A DNA stretch of 37,230 nt from a virus, in the IMG/VR virus record IMGVR_UViG_3300024520_000226, positions 1 to 37,230 of that record; one strand, 5' to 3'. The notes below the pieces were generated by a model. That model made no database searches. It worked only from the letters and a program-made list of their open reading frames with translations, and had not been told where the DNA came from. How positions within the stretch are numbered: the first letter of the stretch is position 1; each line of letters opens with the position of its first letter. The position numbers and the translations under genes are program-made. Positions 7,583 through 15,710 of the stretch are shown here, piece after piece.

Positions 7583-8070
7583 ACGAGGTGCAGGAGGCAG
7601 AGCAGAGTACGGTGGTCCCCGCAGTCAACGGGCTGGCCCCGGTAGAGGGTGCCACGCGCCTCACCCTACTCAGCAAAGATCAGGCCCTCGCGGAGTGGGA
7701 TGTGCTTTCTAAGATGTTCGATATTGCGATCCCCAGGACACTGGGACGGGTGACGCTGGATACCCTCAAGGCCAACGTGGAAGAGGGCAAGGGGCTCGTG
7801 GTCATCGCATGGAACCCTGACCCGATGGCACCCGTCATCTATGCGGCATTCATGGTCGAGGGAGATGGATACCCATCTGGTAAGAAGGTCTTCAGCATAT
7901 CTCTCTGCGGAGGTTCAGACATATCGGAGTGGGGCCACCTCTACCCGCAGTTCAGGGACATGGCATCGGAACTGGACTTTGACCAGATACAGATCACCGG
8001 CAGGCCGGGTTGGGCCAAGTTCATTGGAGCGAAGGAAGTGAGCCGGACCTTCATCGAGGAGTTGACGTAA
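7579..8070 (+). CDS. GNAT-fold-like protein, T7 gp13-type position
   Basis: The 163-residue protein resembles the small acetyltransferase-fold proteins that precede internal virion proteins in T7-like and related podoviruses. It has a helical start (LSKDQALAEWDVLSKMF), a central beta strand set (KGLVVIAWNPDPMAPVIYAAFMVEGDG, VFSISLCGG), and a final strand-helix (FDQIQITGRPGWAKFIG). A clear acetyl-CoA loop (Q/RxxGxG/A) is not visible, so catalytic activity is doubtful. The resemblance is by layout and genomic position, not by an identified signature. It is coupled to the next gene by TAATG. Confidence 0.5.
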   Translation: MNEVQEAEQSTVVPAVNGLAPVEGATRLTLLSKDQALAEWDVLSKMFDIAIPRTLGRVTLDTLKANVEEGKGLVVIAWNPDPMAPVIYAAFMVEGDGYPSGKKVFSISLCGGSDISEWGHLYPQFRDMASELDFDQIQITGRPGWAKFIGAKEVSRTFIEELT

Positions 8071-8831
8071 TGAGTACCGAAACCAAGACCGAGAACAAAC
8101 TAAACCCGGCTCTAGATAAGCAATCGAAATACGGTCTGGCAGGAGCCCGTGAGTTGTACGACCGCACGGACCCTCTGCCTTCCCAGTATGTCGGCATCTC
8201 CGACCCCCGGCAGCGGGGCATGGATCAGATCATGGGCGTTGCTAACCAGAGGATGAACCCTCTCCAGCAGGGCGTTGCATACGGTTCGGCACTCCCTGAG
8301 TGGCAGAAGACTTTGAGCGGCGGGTATTTGAATGCCAACCCGTACATCGATGACATTGTGGCCCGCTCCGCGCAGCAGGCGGGTGCCTCCCAGGTGGGTG
8401 GCTTCGCCACGGGTGGCCGGTTCGGTTCCGGTGCGATGGCGAACGCGATTGCGGACAGCACGATGGCGACCGCATCGAACCTCTACGGGGCCAACTACCA
8501 GAACGAGCGGAACCGCATGATGGAGGCTCTCGGCCAGACCGGGGCGATGGATCAACTCCAGTTTGCAGACCGCAACAGGCAGATCGATGAGCGCAACCGA
8601 TTGTATTCGGATGCGGAGAGGATGCAGGGAGTCGGACAGCAGTACGAGCAGGATGAACTCTCCCTGGCCCAAGAAGAGATGCGTCAGTACATGAACCCGT
8701 ATATGCAGCAACAGATGTTTGAAGGTTCGCTGGCCTCTAACCCGTTGAACAATGCGGGAACCATAATCGAGTCGAGAGGATTCGACTGGGGCGGTGCCAT
8801 GATGGGCCTCGCTGGGGGGATGATGGGATGA
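8070..8831 (+). CDS. Virion/ejection-associated protein, Gln/Met-rich
   Basis: The 253-residue protein carries SGGYLNANPYIDDIVARSAQQAG at residues about 85-110, a segment seen in internal or tail-associated proteins of several phages. A glycine-rich stretch follows (GGFATGGRFGSGAMANAIAD), then a long helical, Gln/Glu-rich part (residues 130-220) and a short hydrophobic glycine-rich C-terminus (GGAMMGLAGGMMG). That C-terminal tip could interact with membrane. It is the first of a run of four likely ejection proteins. The ATG overlaps the previous stop (TAATG); an in-frame upstream opening at 8010 lies inside the previous gene. Confidence 0.65.
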   Translation: MSTETKTENKLNPALDKQSKYGLAGARELYDRTDPLPSQYVGISDPRQRGMDQIMGVANQRMNPLQQGVAYGSALPEWQKTLSGGYLNANPYIDDIVARSAQQAGASQVGGFATGGRFGSGAMANAIADSTMATASNLYGANYQNERNRMMEALGQTGAMDQLQFADRNRQIDERNRLYSDAERMQGVGQQYEQDELSLAQEEMRQYMNPYMQQQMFEGSLASNPLNNAGTIIESRGFDWGGAMMGLAGGMMG

Positions 8832-8847
8832 TGGAGAGGGGTACAGC

Positions 8848-9330
8848 ATGAGCATATTCGCAATGCGCGGGTCGCCGGGTGGCCTATTCGGCATCGAGGA
8901 TGGGGAGCAGACCTTCCCGCAGACGGTGGGCGCTTCCATCGGTCAGGCTCTGGAGTTGCCTGGGCAGGCAGTGGACATGGCCCTCGACTACGGGGTCAAC
9001 CCGATCATGGAACACGCGGTCAACCCGATCATGGAACACGGCGTACAGCCGATCCTGGGGGGTCTGAGCAGAGGTTTTGCCCCGATACAGGAAGCTCTGG
9101 GCGGTGCCGGTGAGCAGTTCCGGGGGGCTATGGGAATCCCCGAGGACTGGAACGAAGAGGGCAGCGTGGGTGGGCGTTTTCTGGGCGGGCTCGCCGGATA
9201 CCGGGCCGGTCAAGGGCAGAGCGTGCCCCGAAGTCCCACCCCTCCAGTCCAACTGGGCACCGGGCGAACGATGATCAATCCGTATGCGTTTCACGGGTTG
9301 CAGGGAGGTGCCGGTTATGGCATGGGGTGA
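8848..9330 (+). CDS. Gly-rich small protein with 8-residue tandem repeat
   Basis: The 160-residue protein of unknown function is rich in Gly and has alternating amphipathic segments (ASIGQALELPGQAVDMALDYG). It contains a perfect tandem duplication, VNPIMEHA then VNPIMEHG, at residues about 50-65, mirrored by a 24-base repeat in the DNA. A Pro-rich C-terminus (PRSPTPPVQLGTG) follows. GAGAGGGG precedes the ATG as ribosome site. It lies between the likely ejection proteins, so a role in the virion interior or DNA translocation is plausible but unproven. Confidence 0.6.
   Translation: MSIFAMRGSPGGLFGIEDGEQTFPQTVGASIGQALELPGQAVDMALDYGVNPIMEHAVNPIMEHGVQPILGGLSRGFAPIQEALGGAGEQFRGAMGIPEDWNEEGSVGGRFLGGLAGYRAGQGQSVPRSPTPPVQLGTGRTMINPYAFHGLQGGAGYGMG
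8994..9040 (+). repeat. Two-copy in-frame tandem repeat, period 24
   Basis: Bases 8994-9016 and 9018-9040 are identical 23-base copies separated by one base, giving a period of exactly 24 (8 codons). They encode VNPIMEHA/VNPIMEHG. The near-perfect DNA identity indicates a recent duplication within the gene. Confidence 0.9.
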
Positions 9331-10495
9331 CATTGAGCGAGGTCTTGGAGACGTAGCCGCGATCCCTGGGAAGATACTGGGCTCAGTGGCTGGCCCGATC
9401 GCGGGCAGTCTCGGAGGTGGTCAGCAGGGCGGGGGGTCTGGGATGCGGAACCTCTTCCGATCTCTCCCTGCCGCCTATGCGATGGGCCGAGGAAACTACC
9501 AGGGCGCTGCGATGATGCAGGCCCAGCAGTACCAGCGGCAGCAGCAAGAGGATCAGCAGAGGCGTGGGGTGGCGTTTCAGCGTGACTATCGGCAAGAGTT
9601 TCCAAACAACGAGTTCGACCCGAGCAACCGCCAGCACATTGGAAGAATGCATGGAATAGCCCAACGCAATTACCCTGGACGGGCTTTGTCTGTGATGCAG
9701 CAAATTATGGATATGTACACGCAGTCGGTCCAGCAGACCCACGCACCCGTCAAGGCCCTCGACGCTCAGGGGAACCCGATCTACGTCAGTCGCGAGGATT
9801 CCTTCGGCATGACCCCGGCTCCCACTTCACCGGGAACCAGCGTAAACGTAAGCACGGGCGCTGGCGCGTATGCGAAACTCGGCGATGAGATGGCGAAGGC
9901 TGTAATGGAAGGGCGCGCTGATGCAGTGGGTGCCCAGTCTGGTCTTCGCGGCCTACTGGAGGCCAGAAATATCCTTGACTCTGGCATAGTCACCGGCAGC
10001 GGGGCCAACTTCATCACCGACTTCGGAAACCTACTGGTCAGTAGGCTTGGCATGGAGGATCAGGGGAACGCCGTCGCAAATACCCAAGCCTTCGCAGCGA
10101 CGATGGGAGTCCAAGTTGGGCAGATTATCAAGCAATTTGGTTCTGGTACTGGTCTATCAGATGCGGATAGGGAATATGCGAAGGAGATAGTCGGAGGCAA
10201 CATCGCTGTAAGCGAAAACGCTATTCGCAAACTCATGGACATAAACGAGCGGGCGTTCAGGAACGTCATCTCTGCTCACAACAAGCGTGCGGCACAGGTC
10301 TCGGCGAACCAACCAGAAGGGCAAAGACTTCTGTACGACCTCGCGGTCGAAATGCCAGGGGCCTCGACTGGGTCTGCACCTGGGCCTGCGGGAACTCCCC
10401 AAGCCGCCGCACCAACTGAGAGCGGATTCCCTGGGTTTAAACCAACTGGCGAGACAGTCACCATCGACGGCGTGGTGTACGAGGTGGGCGAGTAG
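9317..10495 (+). CDS. Probable internal ejection protein
   Basis: The 392-residue protein starts with a hydrophobic Gly/Ala-rich segment (IPGKILGSVAGPIAGSLGGG), then a Gln/Arg-rich helix (residues about 65-95). A C-terminal helical region contains FGSGTGLSDADREYAKEIVGG and ENAIRKLMDINERAFRNVISAHN. The 'S/T-DADRE' plus long helix pattern recurs in podovirus internal virion proteins that are ejected with DNA. GGGAGGTG lies about nine bases before the ATG at 9317, so this start is preferred over the in-frame 9284. It overlaps the previous gene by 14 bases and the next one by TAGTG. Confidence 0.65.
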   Translation: MAWGDIERGLGDVAAIPGKILGSVAGPIAGSLGGGQQGGGSGMRNLFRSLPAAYAMGRGNYQGAAMMQAQQYQRQQQEDQQRRGVAFQRDYRQEFPNNEFDPSNRQHIGRMHGIAQRNYPGRALSVMQQIMDMYTQSVQQTHAPVKALDAQGNPIYVSREDSFGMTPAPTSPGTSVNVSTGAGAYAKLGDEMAKAVMEGRADAVGAQSGLRGLLEARNILDSGIVTGSGANFITDFGNLLVSRLGMEDQGNAVANTQAFAATMGVQVGQIIKQFGSGTGLSDADREYAKEIVGGNIAVSENAIRKLMDINERAFRNVISAHNKRAAQVSANQPEGQRLLYDLAVEMPGASTGSAPGPAGTPQAAAPTESGFPGFKPTGETVTIDGVVYEVGE

Positions 10496-13017
10496 TGGCT
10501 ACACAGTACCCTCAAAAACTTTACAGCCCAGACGGTCGAAGCTTTTTGCGCTTCGGCCCCGGCGAGCCCGCACGTCCCGTTCGGCGCAGGGCTGGGGAAC
10601 CCGGTCGAACTGAGTCTGAGTTGACTGAGGCATCACTCGTTGCTGGTCCCACTGGCGTTAAGGAATCGATGAAGGACAGCGCGGCCTCGCTCATGGCGGG
10701 TGGTGGCGACATTGCCGAGGGGATGGCTTCCCTCCCAGGACTCGCCATGCAGGGAATGATGTACGGGGCAGAGAGACTAGCGACCGAGGGCAGCAACCTA
10801 GAGGGGAACATCAGAGGCATCCGGCAAACCTTCGCCGACTCGCCCGACCCCCTCCAGCAGGGCGCGAAGTTTCTGACGGGCGGAATCTCGGACTACGAAT
10901 CCTACACGGGAATGGGCGACCTTTCGCGGACTGTAGGAAGAGCCGGGTTTGGGGCCGCTATGCCTCTGGGCGGCTTGCAGATAGCATCGCGTGGGAAGAA
11001 CCTCCTCTCGCCACTCTTGAAGTCCGCACCCATCACAACCCGAGCCGCAGTCCCTGTCTTTTCCGGTGCGCTCGCCAGCGAATACGGGGGAGAGGCGGCG
11101 ATGGAATACGGTGCTGAAGAGGTGGCACCCGGCGAGACCCGTTTCGGCACTGGTGGGCAACTCCTCGCTGGCGTGGCCGGTGGTGCCCTTCCGGGTGGCA
11201 TAGTGGAGGGGACTCTGGGAACAGCGGGAAGAGCCGCATCGAGACTCAGCAGCGACTCCAACGTCAGTGATGCCCTTCGCAAGGCGCTTGAAGAACTACA
11301 GGCCAGCCACCCCCAGCAGGGAGCGATGGTCGCGAAAACCCTTGAAGACTTGCAGAGGCGGGGACACAAACTCGATGCCGAGACGTTGATGCTCGCGAAG
11401 CATCAGGCCGGTTCGCGTCTTGGACGCCCATGGAGTCAGGCCGAAATCGACGCGGAGCGTGCCTACAACGGTATCGAGGCCACGCGGATGCAGAACGAGA
11501 AAGAGATATGGGACCAAGGCACCCAGGTTCTGAAGCGTGCAATAGCGAGGACCGAGGCCACGGGTGACCCTGGCCCGCTCACCCTCGCGCTTCTCCAAGC
11601 GGGGACCGTGGAAAATGCCGATGACTTGGCGGGGCAGTCGTATATGGCCCTCGCAAGATCCGTAGCAAACAAGACCGATGGAAGGCTTGGCGAACAGGCA
11701 CTCGCGCACAGAAGGGCCACGCTAGAAGGTGCGGATAGGTTCATCGACACAAGCAAGCAGGCCGACGATGTGGCGAGCCAAGTCGAGGCGCACCGATCCC
11801 GGCGACTGCGGGCCGCTTCCGATGCATACCAAAACAACGAAGCCTACAACAACCCAGAAAACGTAATCTCGTTCTTTGATTTTGAGAGCAAACTATACGC
11901 GAAGCTCGACACCATCGACGCGGGATCGGCTGCCATTCTCCGAAAGAAGATGGAATCTCCTGACAGTTTCCCGGTGATAACGGAACTCCTGAGAAGGTCG
12001 AACGGGACGGGCAAGATGCCCATCAAGGCATTCGATCAAGAGCGATCGTCGATCGTTCGCGCCATTCGTGAGGGCAACTCGGCCAACATGACCCCGGCAG
12101 AGTTGAAGGCTAACGATATTCTGATCGAAGTCCTCGATGAGTACATCGATGCAGCCGTGGCGGCTACTGGGGACTTGCCTCTTTCACAGATGCGCGCTTC
12201 GTACAAGAGCGTCCACGATGACCTTTACCCGGCGAGACGCCAGCCTGGGCCGAAGGCTTCCGATCAGGCGAAGATCCAGTACCACGTTGCAAAGGCTCTC
12301 ACAGAATCCAGAGCGGGACGGCAGGGGACCGAAACATCGGGCGAGGCGATGATACGCGCCCTTCTTAATAACCCGCCCGCAATGCGTGAGGGTGGTTCTC
12401 TCGATGCCACGGTGAGGCAACTACGCAAGGTTCTGGGTCACGATGAGGGACTCGGTGCCATCAAGACGGCTATCTACGAGGACATGATAAAGAAGGCCCT
12501 GGAGGCGAGTACAGCGGGTGCCAGCCACGGGGCGCTGCGGTCCTTGAAGGGGCTCCGCAAACACAACAATCAGACAGCCTTCTACCGTCAGCTTATTGGA
12601 CACAAGGAATACGACGAAGTCCTCGACTACTTGCAGGATCTTCGGGTGGCACAGATAGCGAGGGTAGGATCATCCGCCGAGGCACTGGCTACGGGCAGCA
12701 ACCTAGGCCCGAGGCTTGGTCTTACCGAGAAGGCTCTCGACACAGGGGTAGACCTCGCAGTCGCTGCCGCTGAACCCACTCTTGGTGGTGCGAGGTATCT
12801 CGCCCGTAAGTTTGCGGAGTTGGCCGATGGCAAGGCTGGGAGGCAAGCGACAGCGTCAACGGAACTCGTAGGCGAGGCTATTGGCAGCCCCGCAATACAG
12901 AGGATGTTGGAAACCTTGCCAGAGGAAACCATTCAGAAACTTATGTTCTTTGAGAGTGCCCGTTCGGGGCTAGGCAGCGGTGCCGTTCGCGGCGCATATG
13001 GGACAGGTAGGGAATAG
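10495..13017 (+). CDS. Large internal virion / DNA ejection protein
   Basis: The 840-residue protein starts with GTG, which overlaps the previous TAG. Residues about 60-235 contain several glycine/alanine-rich hydrophobic stretches (SLMAGGGDIAEGMASLPGLAMQG, GTGGQLLAGVAGGALPGGIVEG) that could insert into a membrane. Residues about 260-830 are mostly long charged helices. This arrangement is typical of large podovirus internal proteins (analogous to T7 gp15/gp16 or P22 gp16/gp20) that build a channel for genome entry. No lytic transglycosylase motif is visible. The assignment rests on size, composition and location between ejection genes and the tail fibre gene. Confidence 0.65.
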   Translation: MATQYPQKLYSPDGRSFLRFGPGEPARPVRRRAGEPGRTESELTEASLVAGPTGVKESMKDSAASLMAGGGDIAEGMASLPGLAMQGMMYGAERLATEGSNLEGNIRGIRQTFADSPDPLQQGAKFLTGGISDYESYTGMGDLSRTVGRAGFGAAMPLGGLQIASRGKNLLSPLLKSAPITTRAAVPVFSGALASEYGGEAAMEYGAEEVAPGETRFGTGGQLLAGVAGGALPGGIVEGTLGTAGRAASRLSSDSNVSDALRKALEELQASHPQQGAMVAKTLEDLQRRGHKLDAETLMLAKHQAGSRLGRPWSQAEIDAERAYNGIEATRMQNEKEIWDQGTQVLKRAIARTEATGDPGPLTLALLQAGTVENADDLAGQSYMALARSVANKTDGRLGEQALAHRRATLEGADRFIDTSKQADDVASQVEAHRSRRLRAASDAYQNNEAYNNPENVISFFDFESKLYAKLDTIDAGSAAILRKKMESPDSFPVITELLRRSNGTGKMPIKAFDQERSSIVRAIREGNSANMTPAELKANDILIEVLDEYIDAAVAATGDLPLSQMRASYKSVHDDLYPARRQPGPKASDQAKIQYHVAKALTESRAGRQGTETSGEAMIRALLNNPPAMREGGSLDATVRQLRKVLGHDEGLGAIKTAIYEDMIKKALEASTAGASHGALRSLKGLRKHNNQTAFYRQLIGHKEYDEVLDYLQDLRVAQIARVGSSAEALATGSNLGPRLGLTEKALDTGVDLAVAAAEPTLGGARYLARKFAELADGKAGRQATASTELVGEAIGSPAIQRMLETLPEETIQKLMFFESARSGLGSGAVRGAYGTGRE

Positions 13018-13019
13018 CA

Positions 13020-14399
13020 ATGTCAAACGTATCAAAGTGGTCTACGACGGCGTCAAACAATCAGGACGTGTCGCCCGCTGGGGCGCAGTCAGGTTGGACC
13101 GGCAGCGATGTTGGACCCTGGGCCAGGGAGACGATGGGCGGCGTAGCGCGCTGGTATCAGGACGCGCTCTGGACCGCTCTGCTTTTCGACGGGGTAGGCA
13201 CCAAGAACTCGACCAAGAATGCGAGCATCGACGCCACCCTGCATCTGCTTGTCAACGCTCTGGGCGGCAGTGACCCCACAGAACATTTCCCGCAGGGTAG
13301 GCTTATCAAAGTGATCGACTCTGGGGGCGCTACTCATCCGGGTTTTATCGTTTCCACTCTGTGGAATTCTGGGACGCTGGGTGGACAGATAGATGCAACG
13401 GTGAAGTGGCTCACTGCGGGACCAACGGTGGGGGTAGTCAGTGAGGATGACGTTCTCTTCGCAGTCACGGGCGAATCGGCAAACAGTGGGCACTACTCAA
13501 AATCGACCGAGGCCCTGGGTGGTCAACTGATTGGTCCGACAATTCTGAGCGGGGGTGGGACCGCTGCGATCCGAGACCTGAAGTTCCCGGTGGTGGCTAA
13601 TCTGCCCGATGGGATTCTCTGGTACAACACAACCACAGACCTCTTGGAGGCAAGTAGTGGAGGCGCGTGGGTCGATGCGGGTGGTGACTTCTCTGACAAC
13701 GGTGGAGGTTTAACGCTCGACAGTCCAGCGGGCGACCCCACTCTCTCGCTGAAAGAGGCAGGAACACAGACCTCCAAACTGTATCACGATCTGGCGGGTA
13801 ACAAGCTCACCCTGGAGAATGGCGACTGGTCTACCGGCACCGGAGATCACGGTCGCGTCTACATCGATGATGCAGATGGGAAGCTCTACCACCAGACCAA
13901 GAGCGCGGCTGTGACCGCCACCGCACTAAGCCTCACCCCCGGCCCGGACCAAGGGCTGGAGGCCGAATTCCTGGGAGGCGGAATCCAGAACGCGAGCTAT
14001 GTCGCAGCCGCTGACGTGACGAGTGGCGCTGGTCCCCCGCTCACCCAGTATGTCGAGCGTGTAATATCCGCCTCCGGTGTTGGCTCAGGACGTTGGGGGG
14101 GTATCGCTCATGGGGCGACTATTAAACCCAAACTTGCTTACGCTAAACAACGATATACAGGTGCAGGCTTCGCTGGTTATATTGCAGGGGATGAGCTTGT
14201 TCTTATTAATTATTGGAATAGTAACAACTCTAGGACATACGGGACAAGCTACTGGTTGTCCTCAACTCAATGTGGGCTTGTAAGTCCTCTCGATGCTGAT
14301 AAACGGCTTACTGGAATAAGAGCCGATAATGGTGGTCCGATGTTTGTACTTCCAACAGATTTCGGTGACTGGGAGTTTGTGATTCGGATGTGGTGGTAA
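13020..14399 (+). CDS. Tail fibre protein with composition break at its tip
   Basis: The 459-residue protein opens with VSKWSTTASNNQDV and ends its first block with GPWARETMGGVARWYQD. This is the conserved N-terminal module that attaches many phage fibres to the tail. Residues about 200-330 are beta-repeat-like (LTLDSPAGDPTLSLKEAG, LTLENGDWSTGTGDHGRVYID). The C-terminal about 100 residues form a distinct domain (ATIKPKLAYAKQRYTG, DWEFVIRMWW), probably the receptor-binding tip. Hand-counted 60-base samples drop from about 72% G+C at 13921-13980 to about 40% at 14161-14220 within this one gene, which suggests the tip was acquired separately. Confidence 0.8.
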   Translation: MSNVSKWSTTASNNQDVSPAGAQSGWTGSDVGPWARETMGGVARWYQDALWTALLFDGVGTKNSTKNASIDATLHLLVNALGGSDPTEHFPQGRLIKVIDSGGATHPGFIVSTLWNSGTLGGQIDATVKWLTAGPTVGVVSEDDVLFAVTGESANSGHYSKSTEALGGQLIGPTILSGGGTAAIRDLKFPVVANLPDGILWYNTTTDLLEASSGGAWVDAGGDFSDNGGGLTLDSPAGDPTLSLKEAGTQTSKLYHDLAGNKLTLENGDWSTGTGDHGRVYIDDADGKLYHQTKSAAVTATALSLTPGPDQGLEAEFLGGGIQNASYVAAADVTSGAGPPLTQYVERVISASGVGSGRWGGIAHGATIKPKLAYAKQRYTGAGFAGYIAGDELVLINYWNSNNSRTYGTSYWLSSTQCGLVSPLDADKRLTGIRADNGGPMFVLPTDFGDWEFVIRMWW

Positions 14400-14639
14400 G
14401 TGAACCTCTTCAAACTGGACACGGGGCTTCCGTACTATATCAATCACACACTGATTGGGATCGCTATCGGACTCCTGTTCCAGAATATGTTTGTCGGTGC
14501 TTCGTTCTACGCGGGCAGGGAACTCCGCGACTGGGAGAAGTTGGGACACTTCGATCACAGAGGTTTCTGGTGGCCCGTTGCTGCCTGCGTTTTGATAGAA
14601 ACCCTGTGCATGGCTGGGGATTGTTTTGGCTTCCCATGA
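14400..14639 (+). CDS. Small membrane protein, candidate holin
   Basis: The 79-residue product starts with GTG immediately after the fibre stop (TAAGTG). Two hydrophobic segments are visible: about residues 14-37 (HTLIGIAIGLLFQNMFVGASFY) and 56-73 (GFWWPVAACVLIETLCMAG). A charged loop, AGRELRDWEKLGHFDHRG, lies between them. The short length, two membrane segments and position just ahead of a coiled-coil membrane protein and an endolysin fit a holin or holin-like lysis protein. Similar GRE-containing small membrane proteins occur near lysis genes in other phages. Function is inferred. Confidence 0.6.
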   Translation: MNLFKLDTGLPYYINHTLIGIAIGLLFQNMFVGASFYAGRELRDWEKLGHFDHRGFWWPVAACVLIETLCMAGDCFGFP

Positions 14640-14949
14640 TTCACTCGCTGATATTTGGCAGTACCTAGTCGCGGGTGCTTCGTCGATGGGGATATTTGTC
14701 GGCTCGCACTTGCGGACAAAGGACCGGGTCTCACGGCTAGAGGTCAAGAGCCAGTTCATTGAGTCGAAGGGCGAGCTTCTCGATGAGACCCATGATGCGG
14801 TTCTGAAACTTGAGGGGTCAGTCAAACTCTTGGAGTCGGATCTGAGAAACTCATCGGAGGCGTTCAGCAGGACTATGCAGGACAACGCTAACTCCCTGGA
14901 TGAGATCAATGCCACACTGACCGAGATCACTTCGGAGTTCAAACGATGA
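14626..14949 (+). CDS. Membrane-anchored coiled-coil lysis-region protein
   Basis: The 107-residue protein probably starts at TTG 14626 (GGGGA five bases upstream); an ATG at 14686 would remove most of the membrane segment. A hydrophobic stretch at residues about 10-28 (DIWQYLVAGASSMGIFVG) is followed by a long heptad-patterned helix (residues 30-107: RVSRLEVKSQFIESKGELLD, LKLEGSVKLLESDL, LDEINATLTEITSEF). This layout suits a spanin-like or XhlA-like protein tethered in the inner membrane. It overlaps the previous gene by 14 bases and the endolysin by ATGA. Confidence 0.6.
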   Translation: MASHDSLADIWQYLVAGASSMGIFVGSHLRTKDRVSRLEVKSQFIESKGELLDETHDAVLKLEGSVKLLESDLRNSSEAFSRTMQDNANSLDEINATLTEITSEFKR

Positions 14950-15302
14950 GCGACGATAGGCAACCGATGACCCCCACCGAATTCGATTGGAAGATCCGCA
15001 GACTTCTCCACATCTGCCCCTGGCTGAGTCAGACCTCTGGCTGGCGCAGCGAGGAACACAACGCCGAGGTGGGTGGCTCGCCGCAATCGAAGCACCGGGT
15101 GGGGATGGCGATCGATTTCATTTCGAGCGACTACGGTCTAGAGCAGGCCAATGAAACGGCGAGGGGGCTTGGGTTCTGGACAGAGATCCACGGCGAGCCC
15201 TCGCACCTTCACATTCAAGGACTACCCCCTGGCTCGATCGAGGAGATATCAATCGACTGGCGGGGCAAATATGGGAGCGGCAACAATGGACACGATCAGT
15301 AA
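14946..15302 (+). CDS. Endolysin, peptidase M15 family
   Basis: The 118-residue product matches the M15 D-Ala-D-Ala/L-Ala-D-Glu peptidase fold. SGWRSEEHNAEVGGSPQSKH and RVGMAIDF at residues 31-58 contain the zinc ligands H50 and D57 (S-x-H-x-x-G-x-A-x-D pattern). SHLHIQG at 86-92 supplies the last ligand (H87 or H89). These enzymes cut peptidoglycan cross-links. There is no signal peptide or cell-wall-binding domain, as expected for a compact holin-dependent endolysin of a Gram-negative phage. It sits between the membrane lysis proteins, overlapping the previous one by ATGA. Confidence 0.9.
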   Translation: MSDDRQPMTPTEFDWKIRRLLHICPWLSQTSGWRSEEHNAEVGGSPQSKHRVGMAIDFISSDYGLEQANETARGLGFWTEIHGEPSHLHIQGLPPGSIEEISIDWRGKYGSGNNGHDQ

Positions 15303-15483
15303 TTTTCTCTACTCGATGGGACTGGGCGACAGCGCGGTCCTTTGGTTCACGTTTTTTTTGGCAGCGATTAGGGGTCTCGCGGCCACCACAGCCGAGATGA
15401 TTCCCAATTCCAAACTTGGAAAACTCCAGCCACTGATTGATGCCATCGGCGGCAATAACCGGAATGCCAGCGGATCGCAGTGA
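15286..15483 (+). CDS. Small single-span membrane protein in the lysis cassette
   Basis: The 65-residue protein (MDTISNFLYSMGLGD...) has one hydrophobic segment at residues about 17-34 (AVLWFTFFLAAIRGLAATTA) and a soluble C-terminus. The ATG at 15286 is preceded by GGGAGCGG and overlaps the endolysin end by 17 bases; an in-frame ATG at 15271 is also possible. A run of eight T (15352-15359) lies in the membrane segment. It may be a second holin or antiholin. No specific family is recognised. It overlaps the next gene by GTGA. Confidence 0.55.
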   Translation: MDTISNFLYSMGLGDSAVLWFTFFLAAIRGLAATTAEMIPNSKLGKLQPLIDAIGGNNRNASGSQ

Positions 15484-15710
15484 CCGCATGGATCGCGACA
15501 GTCCTCGCATCCGCTGCGCTCTCATCCGCCGCACTCTGGTTTGTGTTGAGAGCGGAGCGACGGCGCGGTTCCTCCGAGCATCGGGCAGATGATGCCGAGG
15601 CAGTTGCTGGTGGGCTGGCTCGATTCATTGCCGCGACTCGGCGTAGGGTTCCCGTGGGCCGCGCTCTGGTTGATCGGTGGTTGCGCCGGTTGCCAGACGA
15701 TGAACGGTAG
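15480..15710 (+). CDS. Putative inner-membrane spanin (Rz-like)
   Basis: The 76-residue protein starts with GTG overlapping the previous TGA. One N-terminal membrane segment (residues about 2-24, AWIATVLASAALSSAALWFVL) precedes a short, very basic tail (LRAERRRG, ATRRRVPVGRALVDRWLRRL). It contains a lipoprotein gene in another frame from 15589, the classic nested Rz/Rz1 arrangement. The periplasmic part is short for an i-spanin and not an obvious coiled coil, so the call relies mainly on the nested architecture and lysis context. Confidence 0.5.
   Translation: MTAWIATVLASAALSSAALWFVLRAERRRGSSEHRADDAEAVAGGLARFIAATRRRVPVGRALVDRWLRRLPDDER

Noticed and set aside
8112-8939. Long minus-strand frame opposite the ejection genes
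   Set aside because: It is His/Arg/Leu-rich, opposite genes with clear ribosome sites and coupled starts, and is typical of shadows in G+C-rich DNA.
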